Shown here: positions 18,677 through 28,207 of the stretch, piece after piece
Position numbering within the stretch: position 1 is the stretch's first letter
Layout of the letters: every line of letters starts with the position of its first letter
NCBI RefSeq assembly: GCF_000953135.1
Contig: NZ_LN614827.1
Coordinates: forward strand, 456,001-520,000
Direction of reading: 5' to 3'
DNA from: Legionella fallonii LLAP-10
GTDB taxonomy: Bacteria; Pseudomonadota; Gammaproteobacteria; Legionellales; Legionellaceae
DNA length: 64,000 nucleotides
Translations under genes and position numbers: made by a program
The notes under the pieces: model-generated
What the model was told of the DNA's origin: nothing
Databases searched by the model: none
What the model saw: the letters and a program-made list of their open reading frames with translations, nothing else

Positions 18677-20269
18677 TTATTCAAACTCTACTACTCTGGT
18701 AGAGGTCGTCTCATTTGCGGTTTTATTAGGTGATCTTAGCAATAAAAGCAAAGGAACAGCAGAAATAACTAACCACATCATGAAACGAAAATCTTGCAAA
18801 TAAGCAAGGATAGTTGCCTGACGCGTTACCTCGGCATTAAGAGAAACAATCCCGGCAGCAGAGTTGATGTTTATTGCTCCTGATTGGGCTGCTTGCTGTA
18901 GACTTAGATTAAATGGGGTAATAAAAGCAGAAAATGCTGCATGGTTCGCTTGGAGATTTTGCGACAGTTTTGCCATGACAACAGAAATGCCAATGCTACT
19001 TCCTATATTTCTCAGCAAACTGAATAAAGGGGTACCATCATTGCGATATTGTGCTGGTAGGGTAGCAAAGGTTAATGTTGATAACGGAACAAAAATAAAC
19101 CCCAGACCCAAACCTTGAATGATTCCTGTATAGATTATGTCAAAACTACTGATGTCAGTGTCGAACAAGGTCATTAACCATAAGGAATAACTAGTAAGCA
19201 CCATCCCCAAAAAGATTTGGTAACGAGCATCTATTTTACTTGATATTTTTCCCACCACCATCATGGCAACCATAGTGCCTATACCTCTTGGAGCCAATAC
19301 TAAACCGATATCGATTACTGGATAACCCATTAAACCTTGTAAAAAAGGAGGCAATAAGGCCATAGTCGCTAAAAGAATAATGCCAATGATGAAAATAAAA
19401 ATAAGGCCAATGCTAAAATTCCGATCTTTGAACATACCCGGATCAAGAAATGGTTGTTTTGCAGTGAGTATGTGGCAAATGAATAAATAAATACATAAGA
19501 GTGATAGGGCACCTTCTATGATAATTTCATTGCTATTAAACCAATCTAGCGACTCCCCCCTATCCAGAAATAATTGTAATGAACCTATGGCAATGCTTAA
19601 AAAAATAAAGCCCAATAAATCAAAATGTCTCTCATGCTCCAGGGCGTTTTCTTCTAGAAAAGTCGCCAATCCCAGCCAGGCTAATAAACCTAACGGTAGA
19701 TTGATGTAGAACACCCAGCGCCAGCTATAATACTCAGTTAGCCATCCTCCTAAAGAGGGACCTAAAATTGGACCTACCATGACGCCTATTCCCCAAATTG
19801 CCATGGCGGAGCCGTGTTGTTGCGGAGGATAGGTATCGAGTAGGACCGATTGCGATAGCGGGACGAGGCTGGCTCCAAAAATACCCTGCAGTAATCGAAA
19901 GAACACTATTTGTGGCAAGCTTTGCGCGGCACCACAAAGCATAGAGGCTATAGTAAATCCTACTACAGACCATATAAACATGCGTTTTCGGCCAAAACGA
20001 TTACCCAAAAATCCCGTCATGGGCATAAAGATGGCTGCTGCAACTATGTAAGAAGTTAATACCCAGGAAATTTGTTCTTGGGTTGCTCCCATTCCTCCTT
20101 GCATGTAGGGCAATGCTACATTGGCAATAGTTGTATCTAGTGCCTGCATAATGGTGGCCAGCATCACTGAGAGTGTGATAAAAAGTCTTCGTGTCGGATT
20201 AATTGTTGTATGGCTTTCTTGCATTTTGGATGTCACGCTCTTCTTAAGATGTTTTCTGTGCAGCATCAT
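18677..20269 (-). CDS. emrB: EmrB-type DHA2 family MFS multidrug efflux permease
   Basis: About 530 residues with 14 predicted membrane helices and the DHA2 signatures LDTTIANVALP (motif D1) and GNRFGRKRMF (motif A). With the periplasmic adaptor encoded just upstream it should form an inner-membrane proton-driven exporter that works with an outer-membrane channel encoded elsewhere. The start is unsure: ATGs at 20269 and 20266 overlap the end of emrA and have AGGA nearby, while 20224 (MQESHTT) would be shorter. The compound exported cannot be read. Confidence 0.88.
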   Translation of the reverse strand: MMLHRKHLKKSVTSKMQESHTTINPTRRLFITLSVMLATIMQALDTTIANVALPYMQGGMGATQEQISWVLTSYIVAAAIFMPMTGFLGNRFGRKRMFIWSVVGFTIASMLCGAAQSLPQIVFFRLLQGIFGASLVPLSQSVLLDTYPPQQHGSAMAIWGIGVMVGPILGPSLGGWLTEYYSWRWVFYINLPLGLLAWLGLATFLEENALEHERHFDLLGFIFLSIAIGSLQLFLDRGESLDWFNSNEIIIEGALSLLCIYLFICHILTAKQPFLDPGMFKDRNFSIGLIFIFIIGIILLATMALLPPFLQGLMGYPVIDIGLVLAPRGIGTMVAMMVVGKISSKIDARYQIFLGMVLTSYSLWLMTLFDTDISSFDIIYTGIIQGLGLGFIFVPLSTLTFATLPAQYRNDGTPLFSLLRNIGSSIGISVVMAKLSQNLQANHAAFSAFITPFNLSLQQAAQSGAININSAAGIVSLNAEVTRQATILAYLQDFRFMMWLVISAVPLLLLLRSPNKTANETTSTRVVEFE

Positions 20270-21308
20270 TTCCTGATTTAGTATCAATTTTCACCCAAGA
20301 ACTTAATCCTGAACGCAGCAAGGGATTATCCGGAGCCGGCAGCAATTTAATTTTAACTGCTATGCGCTGAGCGACTTTAACCCAATTTCCTGTAGCATTT
20401 TGAGCTGGTATGATGGAAAATTCTGAGCCCGTTGCTGGACTGATACTCTCGACTATTCCATTCCATTTTTTTCCTGGATACACATCAATAGTTGTTGTGA
20501 CATTTTGCCCTATACGAATATTAGTAAGATCTTTTTCCGGAAAATTAGCTTCAATCCAAGGACGTTGATTGGCTACAAGCGTCATGGTAATGGTGCCAGT
20601 AGTAATATATTGGCCTAATTTGGGGGGAGCACTGATAGAACCAGGCATCGAGGCTCTGATTTCAGTATGAGCTAGGTCTAACTTTGCTTGGTCCAATTCT
20701 GCTTTTGCAGCTAAATAACTAGGATGTTTTTCAACAGGCTCTTCCACGCCTCCCGCAAGAGAGTCTGCTAAACGTTGTAAATCATGTCCTGTCGTCACTA
20801 GTTGTTGCGCGGCAATTTCGGCCCCTTCTTTGGCATCATCAAGGCTAGACATAGAGGTAAAATGTTTGGCTGCCAGATCAGTCTGCCGTTTTTTATTCCG
20901 CAGGGAAAAAGCATATTTTGTTTGAGCCAGAGCAATTTCTGCTTGTTTTTCACGGTAGCTAGATTTTAGAGCTAAGATGTTTATTTTTGCTTGTGCTAAT
21001 TGTGATTCAGCTTTAGCTAATGCCACTTGAAAAGGCTGAGGATCAATGCGATACAATAGTTGATTCTCTGTAACTGCCTGATTTTCTTTAACCAAGACTT
21101 CCTTAATTACACCAGAAACCTGGGAACTAATGGGAACCTTGTCTGCTTTTACATAAGCATCTTCTGTTTCAACATAACGACCGCTCATCAGATAAACACT
21201 CGCTACAAGTAGGCTAAGAATTGCAGGTATCCCTACAAGAAGAATAAAACGCTTATTTTTCGTTTTTTGCTGAGATGATATTTCTTTATGTTCGTTTGCT
21301 TCATTCAT
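20244..21308 (-). CDS. emrA: EmrA-type HlyD family efflux adaptor
   Basis: A 354-residue membrane fusion protein. An N-terminal membrane anchor (about 22-44) is followed by a biotinyl-lipoyl-like strand (VETEDAYVKADKVPISSQVSGVIKEV), a long coiled-coil hairpin (about 90-200) and the second lipoyl half with a beta-barrel domain. The opening phrase and length match EmrA. It overlaps the emrB frame and precedes it, the standard order. No regulator gene lies next to it. Confidence 0.9.
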   Translation of the reverse strand: MNEANEHKEISSQQKTKNKRFILLVGIPAILSLLVASVYLMSGRYVETEDAYVKADKVPISSQVSGVIKEVLVKENQAVTENQLLYRIDPQPFQVALAKAESQLAQAKINILALKSSYREKQAEIALAQTKYAFSLRNKKRQTDLAAKHFTSMSSLDDAKEGAEIAAQQLVTTGHDLQRLADSLAGGVEEPVEKHPSYLAAKAELDQAKLDLAHTEIRASMPGSISAPPKLGQYITTGTITMTLVANQRPWIEANFPEKDLTNIRIGQNVTTTIDVYPGKKWNGIVESISPATGSEFSIIPAQNATGNWVKVAQRIAVKIKLLPAPDNPLLRSGLSSWVKIDTKSGNDAAQKTS

Positions 21309-21375
21309 TTATTGACCTTTATATCAACAGACAATCTAGGGTATTATGCGGGTAGTTTATAATAACAGGTTTCTT

Positions 21376-22038
21376 ATGAGATTCATTGAAAAATTAGCTA
21401 CTCCTGGCGAGCATCCTCTGCTATTGCAAGGCTTGGCTGGCCAATTAGAGGCGGTGTTAACAGTTCCTGAACAGATAAAGGATAACGCGGTTGCTTTTCT
21501 TGGACATCCTCATTCGTTGCAGGGTGGTTCCATGAGCAACAAAGTGGTGACTACTTTAGCTCGAGTTTTTAAAGAATTAGGCATTCCTTCATTGCGCTTT
21601 AATTTTCGTGGCGTGGGGCAATCGGAGGGAGCTTATGATAATGGAATTGGGGAAAGTGATGATATGATTGCTTTGGTGAAGGCATGGCAACGGGAACAAC
21701 CTGAAACCAAGTTAATATTTGCGGGCTTTTCTTTTGGTTCTTATGTTGCTTATCGCACTGCGGCTCAATTCGCTTCAATGTTGCTAATTACCATCGCACC
21801 GCCAGTGCATCATTATGATTATACCGAATATAATCCTCAACCAGATCCATGGTTAATTATTCAAGGGGACGCTGATGAGGTAGTACCCTATTCTTTGGTA
21901 ATGAACTTTGCTCAACTGGCCTCACCTGCAATACCCGTCATTGAGTTTGCTGATACGGGGCATTTTTTCCATGGAAAATTGATAGAGCTTAAAACCAAGC
22001 TCATTGAGTACGTTCGCCCTCAGGTTCTTGCACTATGA
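21376..22038 (+). CDS. Alpha/beta hydrolase
   Basis: About 220 residues with the alpha/beta hydrolase pattern: FLGHPHSLQGGSMSNKVV (oxyanion region), FRGVGQSEG, nucleophile elbow GFSFGS (about 122-127), acid in IQGDADEVVP and a His in DTGHFFHG. It resembles short KANL3/Tex30-like dienelactone-hydrolase relatives common in proteobacteria. The function is unknown. Two starts are possible (21346 and 21376), both with AGG upstream; I used the later one, with better spacing. It overlaps zapE (ATGA), so they are co-transcribed. Confidence 0.72.
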   Translation: MRFIEKLATPGEHPLLLQGLAGQLEAVLTVPEQIKDNAVAFLGHPHSLQGGSMSNKVVTTLARVFKELGIPSLRFNFRGVGQSEGAYDNGIGESDDMIALVKAWQREQPETKLIFAGFSFGSYVAYRTAAQFASMLLITIAPPVHHYDYTEYNPQPDPWLIIQGDADEVVPYSLVMNFAQLASPAIPVIEFADTGHFFHGKLIELKTKLIEYVRPQVLAL

Positions 22039-23117
22039 GTTTGGTCAACCAATATGAAGCTGCCATTTCGCGAGGTGAAATTGATAACGATCCCTTGCAA
22101 AGAGAACTTTTAGTGCATATGCAACGATTGAATGATGAGCTCAGTCAATCGGAGTCTTCTTGGTGGCGTTGGTGGAAGAATAGTTCAATTAAAGGTCTTT
22201 ATGTATATGGTCCGGTGGGGGTTGGGAAAACTTATTTAGTTGATTTATTTTTTGAGCATGTGGCCGCGCAGAAAAAAGCACGATTTCACTTTCATCATTT
22301 TATGCAACAGGTTGATGCTCAATTAAGGCGATTACAAGGGAAAAAGGATCCTTTACAGCAAGTTGCGAAAGAGATTGCAAAATCTATTCGCTTGTTATGT
22401 TTTGATGAGTTCTTAGTCCATGATGTTGCTTATGCTATGATTTTGGCTGAATTGTTGCAGGCCCTGAATGCTCAAGGCGTCATTTTAGTTATTTCCTCAA
22501 ATACAAAGCCAGATGAGCTGTATTTAAATGGAGTGCAACGAGCACGATTCATGCCTGCGATTGAGCTGATTAAAAAGAATTGTGATGTATTTTTTTTGAA
22601 TGAAAAGAGAGATTATCGTTTAGGACGAGAGCCACTATTAGAGGCTTATTTATATCCTTTAAATGAATTGACTGAAAAAAAAATGCAAGAGCAGTTTCTT
22701 GTATTAGCCAAGGACGTTCAAAAAAATGGATGCATCACCGTGCAAAATCGAGCTATTCCTTACTTGCAATGTGATGAAAAATCTATTTGGTTTGTTTTTG
22801 ATGTTTTATGTAATTTGCCGCGAAGTCAATTAGATTACTTAGAAATAGCTGATAAGTTTGATAATATATTCATTAGCGGTATTCCTCGGTTGACAGAGAA
22901 TCACACCGCACAAACGATAATGTTCATTCATTTCATTGATGTCATGTACGATCGGGGAATTAATGTCATTATCTCTGCGGATGTTCCTGCGCAAGAGCTG
23001 TATGTTAAAGGAGAAATGCAAGAAACATTTAAACGTACTTTGAGTCGTTTGAATGAGATGCAATCGGTTGATTATCTTAGACGTCATCCACGACGCATAG
23101 TAAAGAATATGCTGTAA
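22035..23117 (+). CDS. zapE: Cell division ATPase ZapE (AFG1 family)
   Basis: A 360-residue AFG1-like ATPase with Walker A YGPVGVGKTYL (about 57-67), FHFHHFM and Walker B LLCFDEFLV (about 120-128), all typical of ZapE. In E. coli it acts at the division ring during late constriction and under stress. It overlaps the preceding hydrolase by 4 bp. Its 3' end is followed by about 290 bp of non-coding DNA before the feo promoter. Confidence 0.93.
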   Translation: MSLVNQYEAAISRGEIDNDPLQRELLVHMQRLNDELSQSESSWWRWWKNSSIKGLYVYGPVGVGKTYLVDLFFEHVAAQKKARFHFHHFMQQVDAQLRRLQGKKDPLQQVAKEIAKSIRLLCFDEFLVHDVAYAMILAELLQALNAQGVILVISSNTKPDELYLNGVQRARFMPAIELIKKNCDVFFLNEKRDYRLGREPLLEAYLYPLNELTEKKMQEQFLVLAKDVQKNGCITVQNRAIPYLQCDEKSIWFVFDVLCNLPRSQLDYLEIADKFDNIFISGIPRLTENHTAQTIMFIHFIDVMYDRGINVIISADVPAQELYVKGEMQETFKRTLSRLNEMQSVDYLRRHPRRIVKNML

Positions 23118-23471
23118 GCCTCTGTTCTCAAATCACATCCTGAGGTATCTGGTAGGTAGGTGCTAAGCGCGGCCCAAAAGAAGATTAATGTCGTTGCAAG
23201 CCGACAGATCAGCCGCAAGCGAATAGGGCACCACGATTAAATTAAGACACTATTGGATCCCGAGCAAGTTGCGGGACGTAGAGAAAAAGTAAAATTCCTT
23301 TGTTGGTGGTGGTTAGGTGATAGAGAGGGATAGAACGACAAGGATGCGGAGGGACTAAAAAGATAGACGGGCAAATAAGTAGGAAATGTTTATTTTTTTA
23401 CATAATTGAGAATGATTCTCGATATCATTTGTGTTAAAATTAATTTATCTAGAATAGAGTGTTGTTCCATC
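23118..23471. other. Intergenic region between zapE and feoA
   Basis: About 350 bp. The left part is purine-rich and holds no open frame I would trust; a short gatcccg/cgggac hairpin lies near 23255-23276. The right end holds the Fur box and feo promoter. A remnant of something older is possible, but nothing recognisable remains. Confidence 0.5.
23407..23421 (+). promoter_or_regulatory. Fur box upstream of feoABC
   Basis: tgagaatgattctcg forms a 6-1-6 perfect inverted repeat (gagaat-g-attctc) within the 7-1-7 Fur layout and ends about 50 bp before the feoA start. An AT-rich taaaat near 23435 could be the -10. Iron-loaded Fur would block transcription of the ferrous iron operon. Confidence 0.8.
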
Positions 23472-23699
23472 ATGCAAATTAGTGATTTAGTACAAGGAGA
23501 TAGAGTGCGATTGGTTGATTTTGGCTCAACAGAATCGCAGTATAGACGTAGATTGTTATCTCTTGGCGTTACTCGTGGTGTAGAGTTTTCCGTTGTTAGA
23601 ATGGCACCATTAGGTTGTCCTGTGCAAATTGAGGTCAGGGGGACTTCCTTAACATTACGTAAAGAAGAGGCGAGCCAATTGATATTGGAGCGCTTATGA
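23472..23699 (+). CDS. feoA: Ferrous iron transport protein FeoA
   Basis: A 75-residue cytoplasmic SH3-like protein starting MQISDLVQGDRVRLVDFG, with the RRRLLSLGVTRG segment of FeoA, which supports FeoB. I chose the ATG at 23472 because the conserved domain starts there; the longer frame from 23406 would run through the Fur box. Its stop overlaps the feoB start (ATGA). Confidence 0.93.
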   Translation: MQISDLVQGDRVRLVDFGSTESQYRRRLLSLGVTRGVEFSVVRMAPLGCPVQIEVRGTSLTLRKEEASQLILERL

Positions 23700-25948
23700 C
23701 TCACATAGTATTAATTGGAAACCCTAATTGCGGTAAAACCACTCTATTTAATGCACTCACTGGTGACAATCAACGGGTAGGAAATTGGCCAGGAGTAACG
23801 GTTGAAAAGAAAACTGGACAATTACAGCTTGGTGAGCAACTCATAGAAATAACTGATTTACCAGGAGTCTATTCTCTAGTCGCTAATGCCGAGGGTTTGA
23901 GTCAGGATGAACAAATCGCAGCTCAGTCCATCGTCACTATAAAATCTGATTGTATTATCAATGTGATAGATGCGTGTCATTTAGAGCGACACTTGTACTT
24001 AACCAGTCAACTTTTTGAACTAGGTAAGCCTGTTATTGTTGCTCTCAATATGATGGACATTGCTGAGCAGAGGGGGATTTCTATTAATGTTCAGGCATTG
24101 GCAAAACAATTGGGTTGTCCTGTTGTTCCAATACAGGCACATAAAAACATTGGTATTACTACGTTACAAAAAGCATTAGTACAACTGCCTCCAACCGTTT
24201 CCCCTATAAAGCTATCCTTGACGCAGCCTATTCAAGAAGAATTAAATAAGTTAGAAGCACAATTAATTAATAAAGGACATACCCCATCCCTTGCTTATTA
24301 CTATTCGCGCCGACTAGCCGAGGGCGATTGTCTTGTAACTGATGGGAATATGAAAATTGATTTAGCTCAAATTTCTACAGCGGATCTAGGGCTTGATGTG
24401 ATCTTGGCTGATGTTCGTTATCAGAAAATTCATGAAATTGCTTCTTTTGTACAACAAAAGCATAGCGATGCTAGTGAACATTTTACGGCAAAATTAGATA
24501 GGATAGTGTTGCACCGTTTTTGGGCTTTGCCTATTTTTTTCGCAATGATGTATTTGATGTTTTTATTTGCTATTAACATAGGCGGTGCATTTCAAGACTT
24601 CTTTGATATCAGTACAGATACTATTTTTGTGAAAGGGAGTTCCTGGTTGTTGCAACAATGGCATGCTCCTCATTGGTTGATTGCCATCATTGCTAATGGT
24701 ATTGGAAAAGGTATTAATACTACCTTGACGTTTATTCCGGTGATTGCCTCGATGTTTTTCTTTTTATCTTTATTAGAAACATCAGGATATATGGCACGAG
24801 CAGCTTTTGTTGTTGATAAAGCAATGCGAGCCATGGGGTTACCAGGAAAATCATTTGTTCCCATGATTGTTGGTTTTGGATGTAATGTGCCTGCTATTAT
24901 GGCTGCCCGCACTCTCGACTCAGAGCGTGATCGCTTGTTGACTGTGATGATGAGCCCCTTTATGTCATGTAGTGCTCGTTTGGCTATTTATGCTGTATTT
25001 GTCGCTGCCTTTTTTCCTAGTGGTGGTCAAAATGTAGTGTTTTCGTTATATTTTATAGGTATTTTGATGGCTGTTTTAACGGGTTTTATTCTGCGTAAAA
25101 CTACATTAAAAGGGCATGCATCACCTTTGATTTTAGAGTTACCTGCATATCATAGACCCGCAATAAGACGTTTATTTAAAGAAATGTTTTTCCGATTGAA
25201 ATTTTTTGTTTTGCGAGCAGGGAAACTAATTATTCCAATCTGTGTTATTTTGGGTGGGCTAAATGCAATTACTTTAGATGGCGGTATTAATTCAGGTGAG
25301 GCCAGTACTCAATCGCTATTGTCCATCGTTGGGCAATGGGTAACCCCTTTATTTGCTCCTATGGGCATTCATCAAGATAATTGGCCAGCTACTGTCGGTT
25401 TATTAACCGGAATGCTGGCTAAAGAAGTTGTCGTGGGTACGTTAAATTCTCTTTACGCACAGGTAGGGCATGTAGGTGAGGTTGCAGCCGCCCATTTTGA
25501 TTTTTTGGGGGGTATTTACGATGCCTTATGGTCTATTCCTAATAATTTATCCCAACTCGGTGCTGCATTGTTGAATCCAATAGCTGCGAGTGCTGATGAT
25601 GGCCAGTTATCTCAGTCAGTTTATGGAGTCATGTTTCAGCGCTTTGATGGCAAAATCGGTGCTTATGCTTATCTGTTGTTTGTGCTTCTTTATATTCCCT
25701 GTGTCTCTACTATGGCAGTTATTCGCCAAGAAGCGAATAAACGCTTGATGTGGTTCTCTGTGACGTGGTCTTTTTTTGTTGCCTATTTTGTGGCGGTAAT
25801 TTTTTATCAGAGTGCAAAATTTTTAGAACATTCACAACATAGTCTAATTTGGATTATTAGCATGTCGTTCGTTTTAATCGGCGTTGTCACGCTATTTTAT
25901 TATGGTGGACAAATTGTGAGGAGGCAAAGTGCTACTACAAATACGTGA
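23696..25948 (+). CDS. feoB: Ferrous iron transporter FeoB
   Basis: A 750-residue inner-membrane iron(II) transporter. The N-terminal G domain has GNPNCGKTTLFN (about 7-18), the switch region NWPGVTVEKK, DLPGVYSL and NMMD. The helical spacer follows, then a membrane domain from about 280 with the two Gate motifs. The conserved cysteine regions GFGCNVPAIMAARTL and FMSCSARLAIY are present. It is the core of the Fur-controlled feoABC operon. Confidence 0.97.
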   Translation: MTHIVLIGNPNCGKTTLFNALTGDNQRVGNWPGVTVEKKTGQLQLGEQLIEITDLPGVYSLVANAEGLSQDEQIAAQSIVTIKSDCIINVIDACHLERHLYLTSQLFELGKPVIVALNMMDIAEQRGISINVQALAKQLGCPVVPIQAHKNIGITTLQKALVQLPPTVSPIKLSLTQPIQEELNKLEAQLINKGHTPSLAYYYSRRLAEGDCLVTDGNMKIDLAQISTADLGLDVILADVRYQKIHEIASFVQQKHSDASEHFTAKLDRIVLHRFWALPIFFAMMYLMFLFAINIGGAFQDFFDISTDTIFVKGSSWLLQQWHAPHWLIAIIANGIGKGINTTLTFIPVIASMFFFLSLLETSGYMARAAFVVDKAMRAMGLPGKSFVPMIVGFGCNVPAIMAARTLDSERDRLLTVMMSPFMSCSARLAIYAVFVAAFFPSGGQNVVFSLYFIGILMAVLTGFILRKTTLKGHASPLILELPAYHRPAIRRLFKEMFFRLKFFVLRAGKLIIPICVILGGLNAITLDGGINSGEASTQSLLSIVGQWVTPLFAPMGIHQDNWPATVGLLTGMLAKEVVVGTLNSLYAQVGHVGEVAAAHFDFLGGIYDALWSIPNNLSQLGAALLNPIAASADDGQLSQSVYGVMFQRFDGKIGAYAYLLFVLLYIPCVSTMAVIRQEANKRLMWFSVTWSFFVAYFVAVIFYQSAKFLEHSQHSLIWIISMSFVLIGVVTLFYYGGQIVRRQSATTNT

Positions 25949-26153
25949 TTTCATTCGTCGTGAAGGCGTAGTGAGTACTCAGCAATTAACCCGAGAGTTT
26001 CGCTTGGAGTTGTCCGCATTACAGCCTATGTTGGATTTATGGGTACGTAAAGGAATGATACGAAAATGCCAGGAGAAAGCTAATTGTCAAAGCACTTGCT
26101 TTAAATGTCGCATTCAACCTCCCGAGTATTATCAATATTTTACTGCATTATGA
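25929..26153 (+). CDS. feoC: FeoC-like Fe-S transcriptional regulator
   Basis: A 74-residue winged-helix protein (IRDFIRREGVVSTQQLTREF...). After the helix-turn-helix it has four clustered cysteines (C-x6-C-x3-C-x2-C), as in FeoC proteins that may carry an Fe-S cluster and protect FeoB from proteolysis. The start is GTG at 25929 with GAGG upstream, inside the end of feoB. Third gene of the iron operon. Confidence 0.85.
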   Translation: MLLQIRDFIRREGVVSTQQLTREFRLELSALQPMLDLWVRKGMIRKCQEKANCQSTCFKCRIQPPEYYQYFTAL

Positions 26154-26361
26154 GTATAATCGCTTAAATGTAACCTTTTCTTTCGTGATGACGGGTAGCT
26201 ATAGTTCGTCATATTTAAATTCATTACTGTCTTTGCTGTTAATTATTATTCCAAAGAACCACTTTTACAGGTTTTTTACCTTTTCAAACTGTATCTATCG
26301 TGCTCATCAATTAAAATTGGGCTAATATAGCAAATATCCCCTTAATATTTGGGTAGAAAAA

Positions 26362-26991
26362 ATGTCAGAGACAACAAATAAAGAAAAACCAGGTATCACA
26401 GAAACTACACTTGATTTTCGCAAAGCAATGATTGAAGAGGATCTTAGTAATCCTATTACATTGGTTGAGCGGGTTTATCAAATATGGTGGCATTGGGCCG
26501 ATTTTCATCTTTATATTTCATCTCCCCATATAGAAAGGATTTCTCCTCCAATAATTATTGAACCAGAGATAATATCCGGAACCAATGAAAAGGAGTTTGT
26601 TTATAATATTCTTGATTCAGGGTATAAACTGTCAACTTCAAAAAGCCAGGACATGATGAGTGCTGGAATGTCTATGTGTAAGTTGTACTTCACCATAGAA
26701 AAAATGATAGACATCCTTATTTCTCGCCTCAAATCTGGAGGGATTAGTACAGAAACGGAAGTGCAGGTTGCTTTCGGTGGGCATGAACTGCCTCAAAGAA
26801 AGGCCTTTGAGTCTATCATTAACTTAAGTTATAACGTAGTTGTTACTAATTTTGAACCTGGTGAGTGGGGCGAACGTTATTTGTCCAATGTGAAACGCAT
26901 GGCAGACAAATACGGTTATCCTCCAGAGGCTCCACGAGATACTTATAAGGTATCGCACAGCCCTAGTTCTGCTGGGATTAAACGGGGTTAA
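26362..26991 (+). CDS. Uncharacterised protein
   Basis: A 209-residue protein I do not recognise. It begins with a charged stretch (MSETTNKEKP), has no signal peptide or membrane helix, and its central part has an amphipathic helix pattern (SKSQDMMSAGMSMCKLYFTI). It is rich in Ile, Glu and Pro, and the tail is basic and Ser-rich (SHSPSSAGIKRG). It stands alone between feoC and a convergent HDOD gene. In a Dot/Icm-bearing genome a secreted effector is possible, but I see no clear E-block secretion signal. Confidence 0.7.
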   Translation: MSETTNKEKPGITETTLDFRKAMIEEDLSNPITLVERVYQIWWHWADFHLYISSPHIERISPPIIIEPEIISGTNEKEFVYNILDSGYKLSTSKSQDMMSAGMSMCKLYFTIEKMIDILISRLKSGGISTETEVQVAFGGHELPQRKAFESIINLSYNVVVTNFEPGEWGERYLSNVKRMADKYGYPPEAPRDTYKVSHSPSSAGIKRG

Positions 26992-27076
26992 TGTTTCTGG
27001 TGGAGAATATAGTCGAATCATCTAATAATGATTAAGTCGTAGATTAATGCACCGATGTATCATGGTGAAGAGGCAT

Positions 27077-28207
27077 TTAACTATGTATGGTTTTGGCCAC
27101 AAAATCGAGGCTCTCTATGTATAATTTACTCAAATCATGCCCCTGAAAAGAAGGCTGGGGAACATTTTCCCAATGACCTTCTTCATAAGCAATTACAAGA
27201 GCGAGTAACTCACCCAACGGACCTGTATAATGTAGCAACGCATTTTTAATTTCATCGGCCAAAGTAATTTGATTAATTAATTCACTCATTGGTCTATCTA
27301 TTAAACAGTCTAATATAGAGAGTAATCCTGCTATATAAGCACTTTGACTCACAATATCTTTACTGGCTTTTGCTAACTGTTCTGCCATACGAGCCCTGAT
27401 TAATCCCGATTCTAATATTTCTGGGGGTTTATCGGTAATATTTTTCATCGATAAGAGCATAATCCAGTTCTTTAAATTAATCATACCAAGTCGAACGACG
27501 GCTTGCTCAATAGAACCTATTTTCTGCCCACTGGAAAATACGATTGAGTTTGCAATTTTAAGCAACTGAAAGCTCAGCAGAGGATCTGATTGGATGATGA
27601 GAGAAATTTCATTAAAATCGCAATCGTCTTTTTGCAGTATTTGAATAAGGTGCAATACATTTAATTTATTGGCGGCTAGATTGGTTGAATCATTGTTTAA
27701 AGGCTTAAATAAAAAATCACCACAATAATAATCCATTGTCATTGCTTTACACTTATCAAAACTAATGGGCTTATTGAGGTTATAAGCGATCACTTTACGA
27801 TTTTTAGCTCTGGAAAACTGAACTACTTTAGTGACATCTGCTCTACTCATTAGTTGTTCCGTTAAAGCGATATATTCAGCAAAATTTAACCAAGCTAATT
27901 GTTGAGGCGTGTTGATCAAAAGAGCTATAGAAAATAATGATTCTTGTAATTCAGTTAGAGAATAAATTGATTCTATTTCTTCCGCTGGTAATTTTAAAAT
28001 TATGGGGTTATTTATTGGAGGCTCAACATTCTCTAAAATATTTTTTAATGAGAAGGGAATAAATAGTGGTAATTCAGTATCTGAATTATGAATTAATTCA
28101 AAAAGGCAATGACTTATCTCAACAGTGGGCTGGATGTTTTGATGCGATAAAATTTCAAAGGCTACACAGTTTAATTGTTGATTATATATAGGCCTTTTAA
28201 CGAGCAT
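27077..28207 (-). CDS. HDOD domain protein (YuxH-like, degenerate EAL plus HDOD)
   Basis: A 376-residue protein. The N-terminal half starts MLVKRPIYNQQLNCVAFEIL, the opening of EAL/YuxH-type proteins, but lacks an intact EAL motif, so it is probably not an active cyclic-di-GMP phosphodiesterase. The C-terminal half is an HDOD domain (about 185-370; FNEISLIIQSDPLLSFQLLKIANS...). Such proteins act in signalling, often around cyclic-di-GMP. It is a single gene. Confidence 0.8.
   Translation of the reverse strand: MLVKRPIYNQQLNCVAFEILSHQNIQPTVEISHCLFELIHNSDTELPLFIPFSLKNILENVEPPINNPIILKLPAEEIESIYSLTELQESLFSIALLINTPQQLAWLNFAEYIALTEQLMSRADVTKVVQFSRAKNRKVIAYNLNKPISFDKCKAMTMDYYCGDFLFKPLNNDSTNLAANKLNVLHLIQILQKDDCDFNEISLIIQSDPLLSFQLLKIANSIVFSSGQKIGSIEQAVVRLGMINLKNWIMLLSMKNITDKPPEILESGLIRARMAEQLAKASKDIVSQSAYIAGLLSILDCLIDRPMSELINQITLADEIKNALLHYTGPLGELLALVIAYEEGHWENVPQPSFQGHDLSKLYIESLDFVAKTIHS

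Noticed and set aside
27055..27249. 64-codon plus frame at the end of the HDOD gene
   Set aside because: It lies opposite the C-terminal coding part of the HDOD gene and has no supporting features.
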